DNA of 64,000 nt from assembly GCF_008831285.2 (NCBI RefSeq), contig NC_045142.1, forward strand, positions 1,679,001 to 1,743,000, in the 5' to 3' direction. The position numbers and the translations under genes are program-made. This DNA is from Nymphaea colorata. Taxonomy: Eukaryota; Streptophyta; Magnoliopsida; Nymphaeales; Nymphaeaceae. The notes below the pieces were generated by a model that saw only the letters and a program-made list of their open reading frames with translations, made no database searches and was not told the origin of the DNA. Below are positions 34,701-47,010 of the stretch, one piece after another; positions within the stretch are counted from its first letter, which is position 1, and each line of letters begins with the position of its first letter.

Positions 34701-37689
34701 TTTTAACTTCACTTGAATATTCTAGAGTTTGCTGTCAATATGTCATTTGGCCGAAGTTTTGCTTTGCAGGTATGTTAGATGAGCTGCAAGAACATGTTGA
34801 GTCAATAGACATGGCTAATGGTAAGTATGTCTATTAGCTTCTTGTATAGGCTACTTTTCTGCAGCATTTTATAAATGATGGTGGAATTATCCGCTTCGCA
34901 CTTCACAGTTAACTTGCAGTCACAAAAATGTTGTATACTGCAATTCATTTATATGTTTAGTATCTCAAGACTTGAATTTCATTGTTGATAGCATGTGAGT
35001 CTAATGACCTGTAAATTAACCTTTTATTTGTTCACAGTTCTCTAGCCATTAGGTTGCGTGGGTGAATGGGAAAAAAGATATGGTACTAGTAGTTATGTTC
35101 TCTGAAGCATGGTCACAAATAACGTTTTGGAATTTTAAACGGTGTTTTTTTTTTGTTTTTGACGTTTTTTAAAAAAAACGTGTTTTTTTTTAAAGTTTTA
35201 AACGACAATTTAAGTTATCGTGTTTTTTGTGACTATGCTCGGAAGTGCTGCTGAACAGGAGGCATCAAGAAGAAAAGTGGGTTATGAGTAAAATAACACA
35301 TTATTGTTCCCTCGTAATGAAGAGTTCTTGGTTTTCACTTTGTCTATTCACTTTGCCTAATTGCTTGGGTTTCTGCTCAATGTGCTCATCTTGCTCTATT
35401 GTATAAGGCATCCAATTTTTGCTCATCAATGAATATAACTATGAGATCTGTTTGTTTTGGTCAATCAGATCTGCATGCAATAGGTGGGCTGGTACCTTTA
35501 CTAGGTTACTTGAAGAATTCACATGCTGGAATTCGAGCAAAAGCAGCTGAAGTGGTAACCACTGTTGTGCAAAACAATCCTAGAAGCCAGCAACTTGTGA
35601 TGGAAGCAAATGGGTTAGAGCCTCTTATGTCGAACTTCAGTTCAGATCCAGATGTCACAGTCCGGACGAAAGCACTTGGTGCAATATCCTGTGTGTAATT
35701 CTTGAAACATTCTTTTTGTTGGATTTACAATTGGGTGGACCTCGTATCTACCTGTTCTTTTTATGGTAATGTGTCTACCTTTTCCTCTACACTTTCAGCT
35801 CTGATTCGTCATAACAGACTAGGACTCTCTGCATTTCGACTGGCAAGTGGATATGGTGCGCTGAAGGATGCTCTTGGTACAGATAGCATAAGATTTCAAA
35901 GGTAATCCTTGATTTGTCCACAAATTTAATTAAAATTTCACCCTTGTCTAATGATTCTTGTCTAATTAAACGAAAATTTGCATTCTTGTCTAATTAACAG
36001 AATGCAAGTCACTATGACTTGGACTTCGGAAAGTAGGTCCAGACTCCAGTTGCTGATGTGTTTAAATTTACTTCCTCTTCTAGCTACCACACGACGCACT
36101 ATTAAAGAAAAATCCATGTTGACAAGCATACAATGCTCTCAAATAAAGATGTGCTTATTTGGAAAAGTAGTGATCACATCCATTTGGACTGTTGAATGAA
36201 TGAAGTATTTGCTTGGGATTCCTAGTGTTCGACACAACTGAATTGAATATTTGGTGATCTAGTTTCTTACATTATCATGATCACCATCACTATCCAATAG
36301 CAAATAGCAAAAACATCCTAAACGTAAATCGAGTCATGTGTGCTATGTTTCATGGACACTTCCAAAAATATGAAGTGTCGGTATCTGGCAGTGTCTGATG
36401 CTGGCACCCGTTGGCACTTTTGAGACAATCTATTTTTGAACTGTGATGAGGCACTGTGCCGTTTTTATTTCCCTCTTTTTTTCCCTCCTTGTTCTCCCCT
36501 TCTCACTTCTCCTTTTCTTTTGTTCTCGTTTTCCCTTCTCTTTTTTGTTAAGTCACCCCCTCACTCTCCTTTTCTTTTCTACAGCTCCTTGTCATCTGTT
36601 TTAAATTGCGACAGGAGGTTTGTCGTCCTTTTAAAAAGGACAACAGGAGGTTTCTTCATTCTCTCTGCATCTCCTGACATCCCTTAAAAAGGATGATAGG
36701 GGTCTATCATCCTTTAAAAAAAGATGAGCAGGGGTCATTTTTAAAAACAATATTTAAAAAAAAATTATTTAATCAAATTTTAATTAGACTAGAATAACAT
36801 TAATATAAAAAAATTTAATGTAAACAAATAAAGCTATCACATAGTTAATTAATTTATATAACGGATTTTAAATTATCATTTTATTATTTTTTATTTGTAA
36901 AGGTTTTTTATTTCCCCATAAAATTATATATATATATATATATACACACAGGTGTGTCCAGTTGTCTAATTTCTTAGGGTTTTTAATATCTGTCCCTCGT
37001 GTTTGTGTCTACCATTGACCCCCGTGTCTGTGCAGTGTGCCCATGCAACATTGGTATGTTTCTTATGCTATAGTTCAGTGTCCTTGTGAATAACTAGTAC
37101 ATTGGGTATTGTTGATCGTGCTAATAAATTTTGCAGGAAGGCCCTTAACTTGATCCAGTACTTGATGCAAGAGAATAAGGCCGACTGCATGGTGCTCTCA
37201 GAGCTTGGTTTTCCTCGCATGATCATGCATCTAGCAGCAAGTAAATCGGCAGATGTTCGTGAAAGTGCTCTTGGTAGCCTTCTTGAGCTGATTAAAGGGG
37301 GTGGTATGGGCATAATAAGTGGTGCTAGTGCTGAAGAAGGTGAGGAGTTAAAGCAGATCCTCCAGCAGCGCATTGATGGAATCATCACAATGGCTCCCGA
37401 TGACCTTGGGGCTGCCAGGGAAGAGCGACAGCTGGTGGATTTGCTTTGGCGGGCATGCTACAATGAGCCATCATTGCTACAAGAAAAAGGATTGGTTGTG
37501 CTTGCTGGAGAGGATGAACCAGCGCCTGATGTCGCAGGCAAGATGTTCGAACCACCACTTCGCAGATGGGTAGCCAAACAAATATCAGATGAAAAGAATT
37601 ATGACCCTAATCCATTGTTCCTAGGTTATGCACCTCCAACAGAATCTCACGCTGAAAATGCGAATAATGAAAATGATGGTGCTCCATGA
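31717..37689 (+). CDS. FES1: FES1-type Hsp70 nucleotide exchange factor (385 aa)
   Basis: Six exons keep frame: 31717-31802, 34520-34662, 34770-34820, 35469-35690, 35799-35901, 37137-37689; 1158 nt with the stop. The first exon, too short to stand out as an open frame, encodes MAGERPKWDGLLKWSLSH, which matches the start of plant FES1 proteins. SEEDRKWFLEAM and RMKEITLVMKTP follow in the Fes1 domain, then armadillo-like repeats including DLHAIGGLVPLLGYL, KAAEVVTTVVQNNPRSQ and RFQRKALNLIQYLMQE. The C-terminal part carries EERQLVDLLWRACYNEP and FEPPLRRWV. FES1/HspBP1 proteins release ADP from Hsp70 in the cytosol and protect it from degradation, and act in heat tolerance in Arabidopsis. The 2.7-kb first intron is long. 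No lesion seen. Confidence 0.95.
32829..32867. repeat. 19-bp tandem duplication
   Basis: TAGTTGGTGCCTCAAATAA occurs at 32829 and again 19 bp later at 32848. It sits in the first FES1 intron. Confidence 0.85.
33504..33526. repeat. (AT)n microsatellite
   Basis: Short uninterrupted AT run in the first FES1 intron. Confidence 0.9.
35902..37136 (+). other. FES1 fifth intron with hairpin repeats
   Basis: The 1.2-kb intron has a pyrimidine-rich stretch at 36464-36600, a near-palindrome around GTCCTTTTAAAAAGGAC at about 36625-36643, a 12-bp perfect stem at 36688-36715 and an (AT)n tract at about 36926-36946. No gene is seen. Confidence 0.6.
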
Positions 37690-38103
37690 TGCTATACCGA
37701 GGGAGGTAAAAATTAAAAGGGTTTTAACCTTGCCAGTTCCTTTTGGTGCTCTCTGTGGTTGTCCGAAGGGAATTTTTTGCATGATGCATCCTTTATCACT
37801 GGTGCTTCTTTTTTCTTAAATTGATTAGAAGATATAGAAATGAAGTTGTTTGAAACTAAATGTGGACCGTGCTTATTAGCTTTCATTATTTCATTTTCAG
37901 AGGTTTCTGTCATCCATGTCGATGGTTGTCATATGTATGGCGTATATATTGAGCATCATTTTCTACCCTCATTGTTGTTTGAGCTGGGGAAGCTTTGTAA
38001 CATGGATGCGTCAAAAACGGCGCCGCACCTGAGTGTTGACTTAGATGTAGGTGTGGCTTGGTTGCACCATCCGATGAGCTGAGGAAGCTTTGTAACATGC
38101 ACG

Positions 38104-38936
38104 CTTAGTGGTGGAGTTAGGATTTTCTTGCTCGAGGAAGTGCAAGTTTGGTGTAGGCACCCTATGTAAATTTTTGGGTTGTCATGTCACGATTTCATGT
38201 CATTCATAAAAATAAAAATGACGCACATCTGCCCTCATTAGTCTCTGCCACTGGTATTACAGAAGCTCTTTATCGTACGATGTACAGATAACATTGTTAG
38301 GAACCACAAAAAGTGTTATGAATATGATGGTACTGGTTGGTGGCTTGGTTGACTGATGGAAGATTTTGTAGTTCAAGGCTCCTTTTAATTTAAAACCTTA
38401 CGAACTTGAAGCCTGAGGAGGACGAACAATTGCAGGTTAACCTTGAAAATGAAAGGGAAGATGAGCGAAAACTCGATAAAAAGGGGTGTCAGGCTTCCTT
38501 TCTGAAAAACATAACCATATCTTAAGATGCAATCTCCGTATCATATATAGGTAACATATGGTCTACGATACATAAGCATTTTGTCTATCGATGTCATATT
38601 GTATAGGTTTTTCCAACCTATACGATATGCTTGCTTATTGGTGGAGATCGGATTTTTTGGCCGAACGCTGCTTGAGTCACTAGCGCAGGTTTGGTATAGG
38701 TACCTTTGTAAATTTTTGAGTTGTCATGTCACGATTTTATGTCATTCATAAAAATAAAAATGACGCACATTAGTATCGTACGATATGCAGATAACATTTC
38801 TATATGGTGGTACTGGTTGGTGGCTTTGGTTGGCTTTTGATGAAGGATTTCGTAGTTCAAGATTCCTTTTAATTTAAGACTTTATGAACTAGAAGCCTGA
38901 GGAGGACGATGACATGTATAATAAATTGCAGGTTAA
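38104..38936. repeat. Direct duplication of ~300-330 bp, 530-bp offset
   Basis: Segments 38104-38438 and 38638-38936 share, in the same order, GGTGGAG, TTGTCATGTCACGATTT, ATTCATAAAAATAAAAATGA, TACTGGTTGGTGGCTT, GTAGTTCAAG and GAAGCCTGAGGAGGACGA. The copies differ by substitutions and small indels, so the duplication is not recent. About 200 bp of unrelated sequence separates them. Confidence 0.85.
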
Positions 38937-41900
38937 GCTGGTGAAATCGGATTTATCAGTCTCGATTCTCACCTTAATGGTTTCCCCTTTGTCAGGAGGG
39001 CAAGATGAACGGCAAATGGAGAGAAGCCCAGCCGTTGCATCGCGGAAAATTTTAAAGGTCTGTAGTTCTTCCGAGAGATCTTCGACACTGAGACACTGCC
39101 AGTGGGACAGCATCCATTATTTTGCTGGGAAGATATGAAAATATTCGAGCAAGTTCATGGCTTCTCGTGGGGCATTCTAAGGGAGGCGAGCCTCTAAGTT
39201 GGCGTCAATTATTGATGTGGAACTTGTGTTCCCAAAATCTCCACGTATGCGGCGTTCCGGTGGTCTCTACTTTGAGTGGTAGATGGCTTCCCTGCGCCTG
39301 ACTCATGCTTTATGTCTTCCTGGTTGAAAGGGAAAGAGCAACTTTGCTTCTCGTCTTTTTGCCTTTGTTCCCTTTTGCTCCTAACCTTTTTCTTCGTCTT
39401 TAAAGCTTTAATTTTTCTTACTCTCTGGATTTTAACAGGAGGGCGCAAAACATTATGGTAATACTTGTAACTCAGCTGTCCACTGGGTTTGGAAAAACTA
39501 TTTAGCTGCTTTGCTGAAATGGGAAAATGATTTTTTTTTTTTTGCCGTTGACTATGGAAGAAATTATTCATTCTTATCTTCCCCAGAAATCATCGACAAG
39601 TCTAACTATTTTTGTATTGAACAGAATTCGACCAATTAATTCAGGATCGCACCCATTTTTACTAGGTATTGCCTGTTGCTGCTAAGTGAGCGGGGATGGG
39701 AACTGACAAACACAAAGTCTAAAGCGGGTGGATGGAACTAATGGGATGTTTATGAAATTCAATAGTAACGACGACGATGATGAAGATGCTGATGGCATAG
39801 TGGTCGGATGAGGTGACTTTATTAGTGGAAGGCAAGTTGGATCTGCGCGTCAAAATCTTGTGCAGAAAGAAGCATTGATTATTGACACCATCGCCTCGTT
39901 GGCATGAAGGCATGACAAATTTAACGCATCCACACTTGCAGTCTTCAATAAATTTTCTCTCTCAAATTGAGTGACGCGAGGTTCTTGGCCTTACCTTTTT
40001 CTCTCCTCTTGTTTCTTTCTGCTGCCTGTAATTTCCGTTGTCCTTTGATCATGACGATGATGAACTGAAAGGGCTTCAGAGTTCCAATGTGGTATCGTCC
40101 ATTTAGGGCAATGCTCACGAGACGTCGGCAAAGAACCTCCCACTGTTGGGCTCTGACTGTAGAGGCCTGAAACGATGAGGCTTCATTGAATAGGGAGGAT
40201 CACCCTTTGTCGGAGAGATTAAAACCTCTTTCTTTTTACCCTTATTTTCGGGCATCTTGGAGAATTTGGTGAGAGTGGAAGACTCGTCAACTTGAATGTA
40301 GAAGAATAACATTCAGAAGAATCGAATTAACGATCAGGTTTATACTACCAACTATGCCCTGGACTTCAGGGCCATGCTTTTCATAAAATATAATAATATG
40401 TCCACACAGCACTTTTTCCACTTCTGATTTGCAAATTCTTCCATCTGATCTGAGAGCCAATTAATTTCACTTGGCATCGATTTCAATGCCGACGGGGCTT
40501 TCAATGTATTTTATCTGCATCTCGAAAAAACAGTTTCCTTTGGGGCAAAGGAACTCTTTCTTCTTTCTTCTGGAAGGATACTTGGGAAAAGGTTTGTTGT
40601 TTTCCAATCTGTGATGCAGTAAAATTTAGACTCAGCCAGCTCGTTTGTATTGATGAATGCATTGGAAATTGGTATCTTGGTGATTATGATTTCTTGAAAG
40701 AAAATTGTTATTGTTTGAGACATAAAAGCTTGTTGCAGTACGTGATCGTGACCTTTTCTGCTGTTAATGGTTTAAAACTTGCATTTCGATTAGATAAACT
40801 ATGTCGATCACATCTACCAAATTGTTTTGACTACCATCTGATGATCTGTTCTTAACGATTTTGAGACCGAAAAAGTGAGACACTAAAATTTGAAACACAG
40901 ATCCAACTTATATAAAAACATCTGGTTGTGTCTGTGTACTGATCTTTATGAGATTACCATGTACTCCTTGGTACTTGTGTCCCACCCCACGCTGCACCCA
41001 TACCTTTCTAACATAGATCGCAAGTGTTTGTGGTTAAGGGATATAGAAAAACTTTAGTTGCCGTATCATTTGGGATGTAAGGAATTCCAATTCAGGCCAG
41101 GAAATTTCTTGAAAAATCTGTGCGCAAAAATGGCTGACCAAGTCCAATTTTGAAAAAGGGAATCGTGTAAAAAAAAAAACACATTACATGAGCTTTTTTA
41201 ATGCACTTTTAATATTTTAAACTGTCATTTTATTTGTATGCTAACACGCTTAGACCCATTGATCGGAGAGGGAGGAGAGGCGGAAGTAGTACCCTGAAGA
41301 GGATGAAGTCTCTTCTTTTTTCATTCTGTTTTAGAGTTTACTGTTTTGGGACTTGAATAAAAAGCAGAATACCCAATCATCTAAGCATCATGCCATCGTC
41401 CATAGAAATCGAAATGAGTCTTTCAACACTTTGTTAATTCAACTATGGACGAGCAAGGGACAAACATCTGTTTGGTTGTGAAATTTTTGACATTATAAAG
41501 TTGCAACATGGGTTGAGAGACAGGATGCTGCACGCTGAACTCTGTGAAACCATGTGGCCCTTTATTCCGCCGGCAGCACAAGGACTCACCTCGGCTGATG
41601 CATAAGGTGGGCGCCTTTTAATAAGTCAACTGAGGCTTGAAGGCAGGCTTAATCGAGTACTTATTTCGTAGACACAGCTCTTAAGTAGCTATTATTATGG
41701 ACCTATCGTATTGCAGAGTTAGATGTCTGGGACCATGGAAATCCGACACCTCTATGCAAAACAGGCGGCTCGGCTGCTGGTTTTAGGGTATTCTTCTACA
41801 AAGTCTCTGCTGTAGGTACGGCACTGTCACATGGTCCAAGATGGCTAACATATAAAAAGATACTGAAGAAAAGTTTGTTGCTCAAAGAATTAGGGTTTCA

Positions 41901-42828
41901 GTCTTTGAAAGAGAAAATACCCATTTAGGAGTTTGAATTCTTATTATAATTTCAAGGACTACCCTTTTTTGTTTTACTTTTCTTTTTTCATTTTTCAATC
42001 AGTAAAATTATGTCTTGTTAAAACATGTCCATGCTTTTGGTACCCAGTTAGAAAAGTTTCACTTTTAAAGAAAAAAACTTCAGTTTCACTAAGTGCTCAG
42101 AATGATGTGACAACCATAAATGGTAGCTTTTATGAATGAGTTGTCATCTGTAGGTAGGTTCGTACTAGAACAATAAGAAAACATAACCCCTATTTCTGAA
42201 ATTACAGTTAAAATGCCCAGGATATTTGGAAATTTTTTGTATTTGAGAATTACATTAGAGTTGAAAACTGGCTCATACCCTTTTAGTTTATGTGCATATC
42301 TGTAGATTTTGAAGGCGCTCTTTCCTCTTTATGTACAAAAAGTGCAAAGTTTTCTAATCGTTTCGGAATCTTTTTTTCGCAACTTATTATAATATTTCTC
42401 TATCCACCACCATATTGGATAATGCCCCTGTGAGAGCTCTCATAACAGGACAAAAGTCTTCCACTGATATCCTAGTTTGAATAAGATTTTCAGGACAGTG
42501 CCTCAACAACTTACCTTTTAGTAGAAGACTGCTAAATGAGACTGGTCCTGGCATTTCATGTCTTTGATATTTAGATGTAGCAAAACTGAGTTTGAGCTTA
42601 ACTGAGATTGTTGTCTCAAGTTAACTGAGTTTGAACTTAGGATGCGCACTGCTCTCCTAAATTTCAAATTAAGGTATGCTTGATTCATTATACATTCTTT
42701 GTTTTAGGTGAAGGATGTTCATGTTTTTGCATAGATCATGATGCACAGGTGAAGTTATTCAATATATCTTTTTGCTTTTGTACCTTGGTGATGTACGATG
42801 CACCTTTTAAGAGGTGTTGCGATCCCAT

Positions 42829-42894
42829 TATTTATGGTCTCAAGAAGGTAACATTCACAAGTATTTATGGTCTCAAGAAGGTAGCATTCACAAG
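42829..42894. repeat. 33-bp tandem duplication
   Basis: Units at 42829-42861 and 42862-42894 both read TATTTATGGTCTCAAGAAGG followed by TA(A/G)CATTCACAAG; one difference is visible. Confidence 0.9.
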
Positions 42895-43475
42895 AATTAA
42901 ACCATTGACTTGCCTTTTACAACCCACCTACACTAGCCAACCAGCTACGCTTGAATAAAATTTAAAATTATAAAACTAAGAGTATTGCTGTAACATAATC
43001 TGCAATAAGAGTCACCACAACGAGTTATTCTCCCTTTAAGCTTACCCTTAAAGATATTATTTAACATAACTTCGTTAACTTTTCCAGGCTATAAAGCGCA
43101 CTTGTCCCATCCAGAGTTACATGTGGGCAAGATGACACTTGTCCCATCCTGAGCTATATATGGCTCCATCTTTGTTAACTAGAACATTAACCACTCAAGT
43201 TTTAGATAATCTAAATATGAAAAATCAGATCGGATCAGGTTAGATACATTCAAGAAACCAAAAGCAGAGAAACCGTCGTGCGGACGTCTGCATCGTATGG
43301 CTGACAATCTAAAAGAACTTAATTCTTCTTGCACATCAAAATACTAACCAACCACTCTTGGCAGATAGATCCAGGAACAGTTTGGAAGAAAAAAATATTC
43401 TGGTGGTGTATACAAATTGAGAGACTTAGGAGGAAACCTTTCCAAAGTAGAGAGGGGCCAGGTGCAATTGTTCAT

Positions 43476-43483
43476 AAAAATCT
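43476..43483 (+). promoter_or_regulatory. CCA1-binding-site-like AAAAATCT
   Basis: The octamer matches the CBS bound by CCA1/LHY and lies about 670 bp upstream of the LUX start codon. LUX genes are repressed by CCA1/LHY in Arabidopsis. A short motif, so chance is possible. Confidence 0.35.
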
Positions 43484-43599
43484 GTACTGCCATTGTGTTT
43501 CTTTTATTAGATTGGTTCTTTCTGTGTTTTTTGACAGAAGCAGGGCTTGGATTTGGTAAAGGCCCAAGAATGTAAATAATCAAAAGAAAAGGTGAAAAG

Positions 43600-43605
43600 C
43601 GAATC
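43600..43605 (-). promoter_or_regulatory. LUX-binding-site-like GATTCG
   Basis: The minus strand reads GATTCG, matching the GATWCG site of LUX, about 550 bp upstream of the LUX start. Arabidopsis LUX binds its own promoter through such a site. It lies 23 bp from a G-box. Confidence 0.4.
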
Positions 43606-43627
43606 AAATATATCTGGCTAACGCTTC

Positions 43628-43633
43628 CACGTG
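43628..43633 (+). promoter_or_regulatory. G-box CACGTG in LUX promoter
   Basis: The palindrome CCACGTGG spans 43627-43634. G-boxes are bound by PIF/bZIP factors and often accompany evening-complex sites. Its closeness to GATTCG at 43600 suggests a clock/light module. Confidence 0.45.
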
Positions 43634-43753
43634 GACGCTCGGACCGGGCTGCGTGGCCATTGTTGGTGCACTTTTTCTGCCTGGAACAAAGCGTTAAATC
43701 TAGATAGAATCTGCTCAGAAAGATATTTCCACTCGCTCAATCGCTCCCTTTCT

Positions 43754-43778
43754 TTCTTTCTCTCTCTCTCTCTCTCTG
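43754..43778. repeat. CT-rich tract
   Basis: CT dinucleotides in the presumed leader or core promoter of the LUX gene, about 40 bp before a TATA-like ATTTATATATGG at about 43812-43823. Confidence 0.8.
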
Positions 43779-44152
43779 GTTTCATTCATCCGATCATTAG
43801 ATGGAAGCTGGATTTATATATGGTTTTGTTCTTTCTGTGAATCTGAACGAGACCATCGCTCGCTTTTTTGCCCAATTTTTGCAGTGAATTTGAGGTATGT
43901 ATAGGAGATTGCCATGGTTCTTATGGTAGGAAGAAAAAGTGATCTTTGTTTCGGAATTTGGTAGACGGGTTTGAGCAATACAGCAAAACGAGTTGCGTTC
44001 TTGAATTCGCGAGATGAATTTTGTTGTTTTCAGCGTTTGACCGTGTGGGCAGCGTCTGAATAAGGGGAAGGGAGAGCCCTAGCCCTTGAACTCCGATTGG
44101 TGTCGGTTAGATCGTAGAAGGCTTGGTTGGTGGCGGTGTTTCTGGTTCCTGG

Positions 44153-45142
44153 ATGGGAGAAGATGAGGAAATGGTCGATTTTGATGCCGCGCAGGAGAGG
44201 GTGGTGGACTGGGAGCAGGGTTTGCCGACCTTAGAGGATTTGACGCCCCTCTCGCAGACGCTGATCCCGCCGGAGCTCGCTTCGGCGTTCAGCATCACGC
44301 TGGATCCTTGTCGGACCATGCTGGATGTGAACCGTGCTTCCCAAAACACTATCACGAGGCTCCGGCGCCGTGCCGACCCGCTCTCTGAAAATCTGAAATC
44401 TCTTCCTTCGTTTTCGATGCGTAATGGCTCGTTCGATCCCGAGGGTGAGGATGGTGGTAGTGGTGGTGATCCATGTTCCCCCCAGGAGGATGATGATGAA
44501 GCCACCAAAGGCCGCAGCTATTCAGACAGAGAGGCGGACATGGCGTTTAGAGCCGAGAATTCGAACGACGATCCGTCGGCCAGGGCGCTGAAGAGGCCGC
44601 GGTTGGTCTGGACTCCTCAGCTGCACAAGAGATTTGTTGATGTTGTTGCTCATTTGGGCATCAAGAATGCGGTGCCAAAGACAATTATGCAATTGATGAA
44701 CGTCGAGGGCTTGACAAGGGAGAATGTGGCCAGCCATCTTCAGAAGTATCGGTTGTATCTCAAAAGGATGCAGGGCTTCCCCAATGAAGGGCCTTCTTCT
44801 TCAGATCAGCTCTTTGCGTCGACTCCTGTGTCCAATAATGTTGCAGGACCATCTTTCTTGGCCGGTCACCGTGAAGAATCATCAGGCGCTATGCCCATTC
44901 CGGTGCCTTATGGTGCACCTTTCGTCTCAATGCCTGTTATAGGGATGCCGCATGGCCATGGCACTGTGGCAATGCCTGTAAATCCCCCTCCACAGAATGG
45001 GTTTGCGGCTCACCCATATAACGCCTACGGTAGAAATCTTGTCCCGCAGAGAATGTCATCTGGGGAGCAGCACAGAGATTGGTCATATAACAAGTTTGAG
45101 ACTGTTATGCGGTATTCTCATGTTACACCTAACAATAAATGA
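44153..45142 (+). CDS. LUX: LUX ARRHYTHMO / BOA-like GARP transcription factor (329 aa)
   Basis: A single exon; ATG 44153 is chosen because MGEDEEM matches the start of LUX/BOA proteins, although the frame is open further upstream. Residues 19-40 ([19 protein letters not shown]) and 45-61 (AFSIT, DVNRAS) are conserved N-terminal blocks. The Myb-like GARP domain runs about 147-205, with [12 protein letters not shown] at its start and SHLQKYR at 194-200. This is nearly identical to Arabidopsis LUX. The C-terminus is rich in Pro, Met and Gly. LUX forms the evening complex with ELF3 and ELF4 and represses PRR9, PIF and its own gene at night in the nucleus. The promoter has candidate CBS, LBS and G-box sites. 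Whether it is LUX or its paralog BOA cannot be told here. Confidence 0.95.
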   Translation: MGEDEEMVDFDAAQERVVDWEQGLPTLEDLTPLSQTLIPPELASAFSITLDPCRTMLDVNRASQNTITRLRRRADPLSENLKSLPSFSMRNGSFDPEGEDGGSGGDPCSPQEDDDEATKGRSYSDREADMAFRAENSNDDPSARALKRPRLVWTPQLHKRFVDVVAHLGIKNAVPKTIMQLMNVEGLTRENVASHLQKYRLYLKRMQGFPNEGPSSSDQLFASTPVSNNVAGPSFLAGHREESSGAMPIPVPYGAPFVSMPVIGMPHGHGTVAMPVNPPPQNGFAAHPYNAYGRNLVPQRMSSGEQHRDWSYNKFETVMRYSHVTPNNK

Positions 45143-47010
45143 AGAGATCGTTGGCCGTTTGCCGTGCGTCCAGATCCTCTATAAATTTCTTAGTGCTGAT
45201 TCTTGGTGTAACCTTTCACTGATAAAAAGCATAGCATCAGAAATTCCTATGTCGAATCTGTACCTGAAATTGAAAGAGCAAATTTTCAGTATTGATCCCT
45301 TGTAACGTTTTTTATTGCATTAAATGAAATCGATGTCAAGTGCCTTATGTATTCCAATACCTGTGTATTATGGTCCGTTACAGGCCTCATCTCCATAATT
45401 TCCAAGTATTAGCAGAAATTTTTGGATCTTGACCTTTTCAAGATTGTTTTCATCTATGCATCATCTTTTGCATGTTTTCATAGTGCTGTTGATTAAGAAT
45501 GATTTTGTTATGGGTGCCTATGGTGGTGTATCTATGACCGTTTATAATACATGGTGGTGTATCTATGACCATTTATAATACTGCTATCGCCCAAGTAACA
45601 TTACCTAACCTGCCTTACCTGCTTAAATTTTGGCAGAAACCGAATCTCATTTGGAAATATAATTTTAGTCTATGCCGACTCAGAGAATTTGACCACCTTG
45701 ATGGACGCTCCTGTCTGTCAGTTGAAGAAAAACTTTTTCATCCTATTGAATAATAAGCTAAAAGTCACAATTGGGTGGAGGATGTCCTGTTATTACCATA
45801 TTGGATTCACATATTATGACTTCTTCTTCATGCTTCTACTTTACAAGAGCAGCGACAAGTAAATAATGAGCATCAATGGATATCACTTCATAGGCAAGAA
45901 TGATCGACAATTAATAAGCTTGCCACGGTCGCTATTTGTCTTCTTGAGATAATCCATATGAAATCATATTAGCAAATGAAAGTGCAAGACTTGCAGCAGA
46001 AAGTCGAATTAACCATTGGTGGACACTACAGCAAGCACTCCGCTTAATGCTTTTTTCTGATCAAACTCAACCGGCAGGTTTACTTAATCCACCGAGTCAG
46101 TTAGAAAGAGGCCTAGATCATAACAAATGATCCTCTCCGCTACAAGCGATGGGTATCTTCAACATGTATTAGTGACAAGAACTTTCCTTCTCTACACTGT
46201 TGAAATATGTTGATTCACCAACCTGTGAACACCTGCCTTTCTGGACCAACTAGGTGAAGTCACATGCAATGTAATCGCCCTGGAACTGCATGAAACATGC
46301 ACACCATTCTCACAAAACTATTGAAGAAACGATGCCTGCATAAGCATGAAGCATGAACTTTACTCGTGTCAGAAGGATCAAGTTCACCTATTTGTTAGAC
46401 TTCAGGATTGCTCCCTGCAAATACGGAGTTCGCCCGATCTTCGAACATGAGAATGTCAACTTAGTGCAGATGACGCATCACCACTTGTAGGTCTCTTCCA
46501 AACTCCACGCATACTCCAACATGCTCAAGATACATGCTGGGAAGTGGGAAACGGGGAACAGAGAATGATAAACCTAAGGAAAGAACCATTTCTCACTTTA
46601 AAAGAACGGGACAAAGTATGTTTGTGAAAAATAAAGCTCTAGAAACGGTATACAACTAGTGGATAAGTAACTTTGAGGGACTTGTAAATATAATTACAAA
46701 AAAACAATAGATTAAAAAAAAAGCAGGAACAATTTTCTCTCACTTAACAAATTTTTTTTTTTTGAAAAAAAAAAGGTCTATGGAAACTAAAGCTGCGGAA
46801 AAGGTGTATAACTGTTGCTCAAGAAAAATGACTTGAGGGATGATGTTACCAGTTCACGTACACTAAGAAAATCAAGTATGACGGTAGCATCCAGTCCCTC
46901 CAGCTACAGCCTTTTATATCTTCAACATTAATTATTCATATCAACCTTCTTTCCCCACAAGGTCATCCAGCTTCCTACTCAATTTCATTCAGCCTTCTTT
47001 CTCAACAGTG
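45143..47010. other. Intergenic region, convergent 3' ends of LUX and PPR genes
   Basis: LUX (plus) and the PPR gene (minus) converge here, so both 3' UTRs lie within. A 31-bp tandem duplication is at 45520-45581 and a T/A homopolymer pair near 46750-46775. No other gene is seen. Confidence 0.6.
45520..45581. repeat. 31-bp tandem duplication
   Basis: Units 45520-45550 and 45551-45581 both read ATGGTGGTGTATCTATGACC followed by (G/A)TTTATAATAC; one difference is visible. Confidence 0.9.

Larger units (their letters stand above)
37690..44152. other. Long intergenic region between FES1 and LUX
   Basis: I find no convincing gene in 6.4 kb. Contents: FES1 3' UTR at the start, a ~300-bp direct duplication (38104-38438 and 38638-38936), a 33-bp tandem duplication at 42829-42894, and the LUX promoter and leader from about 43400. 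Open frames in between carry no recognisable motif. Confidence 0.55.

Noticed and set aside
40115..40312. 65-codon minus-strand frame with a Lys-rich segment
   Set aside because: No recognisable motif and no conserved neighbour frame; could be chance.
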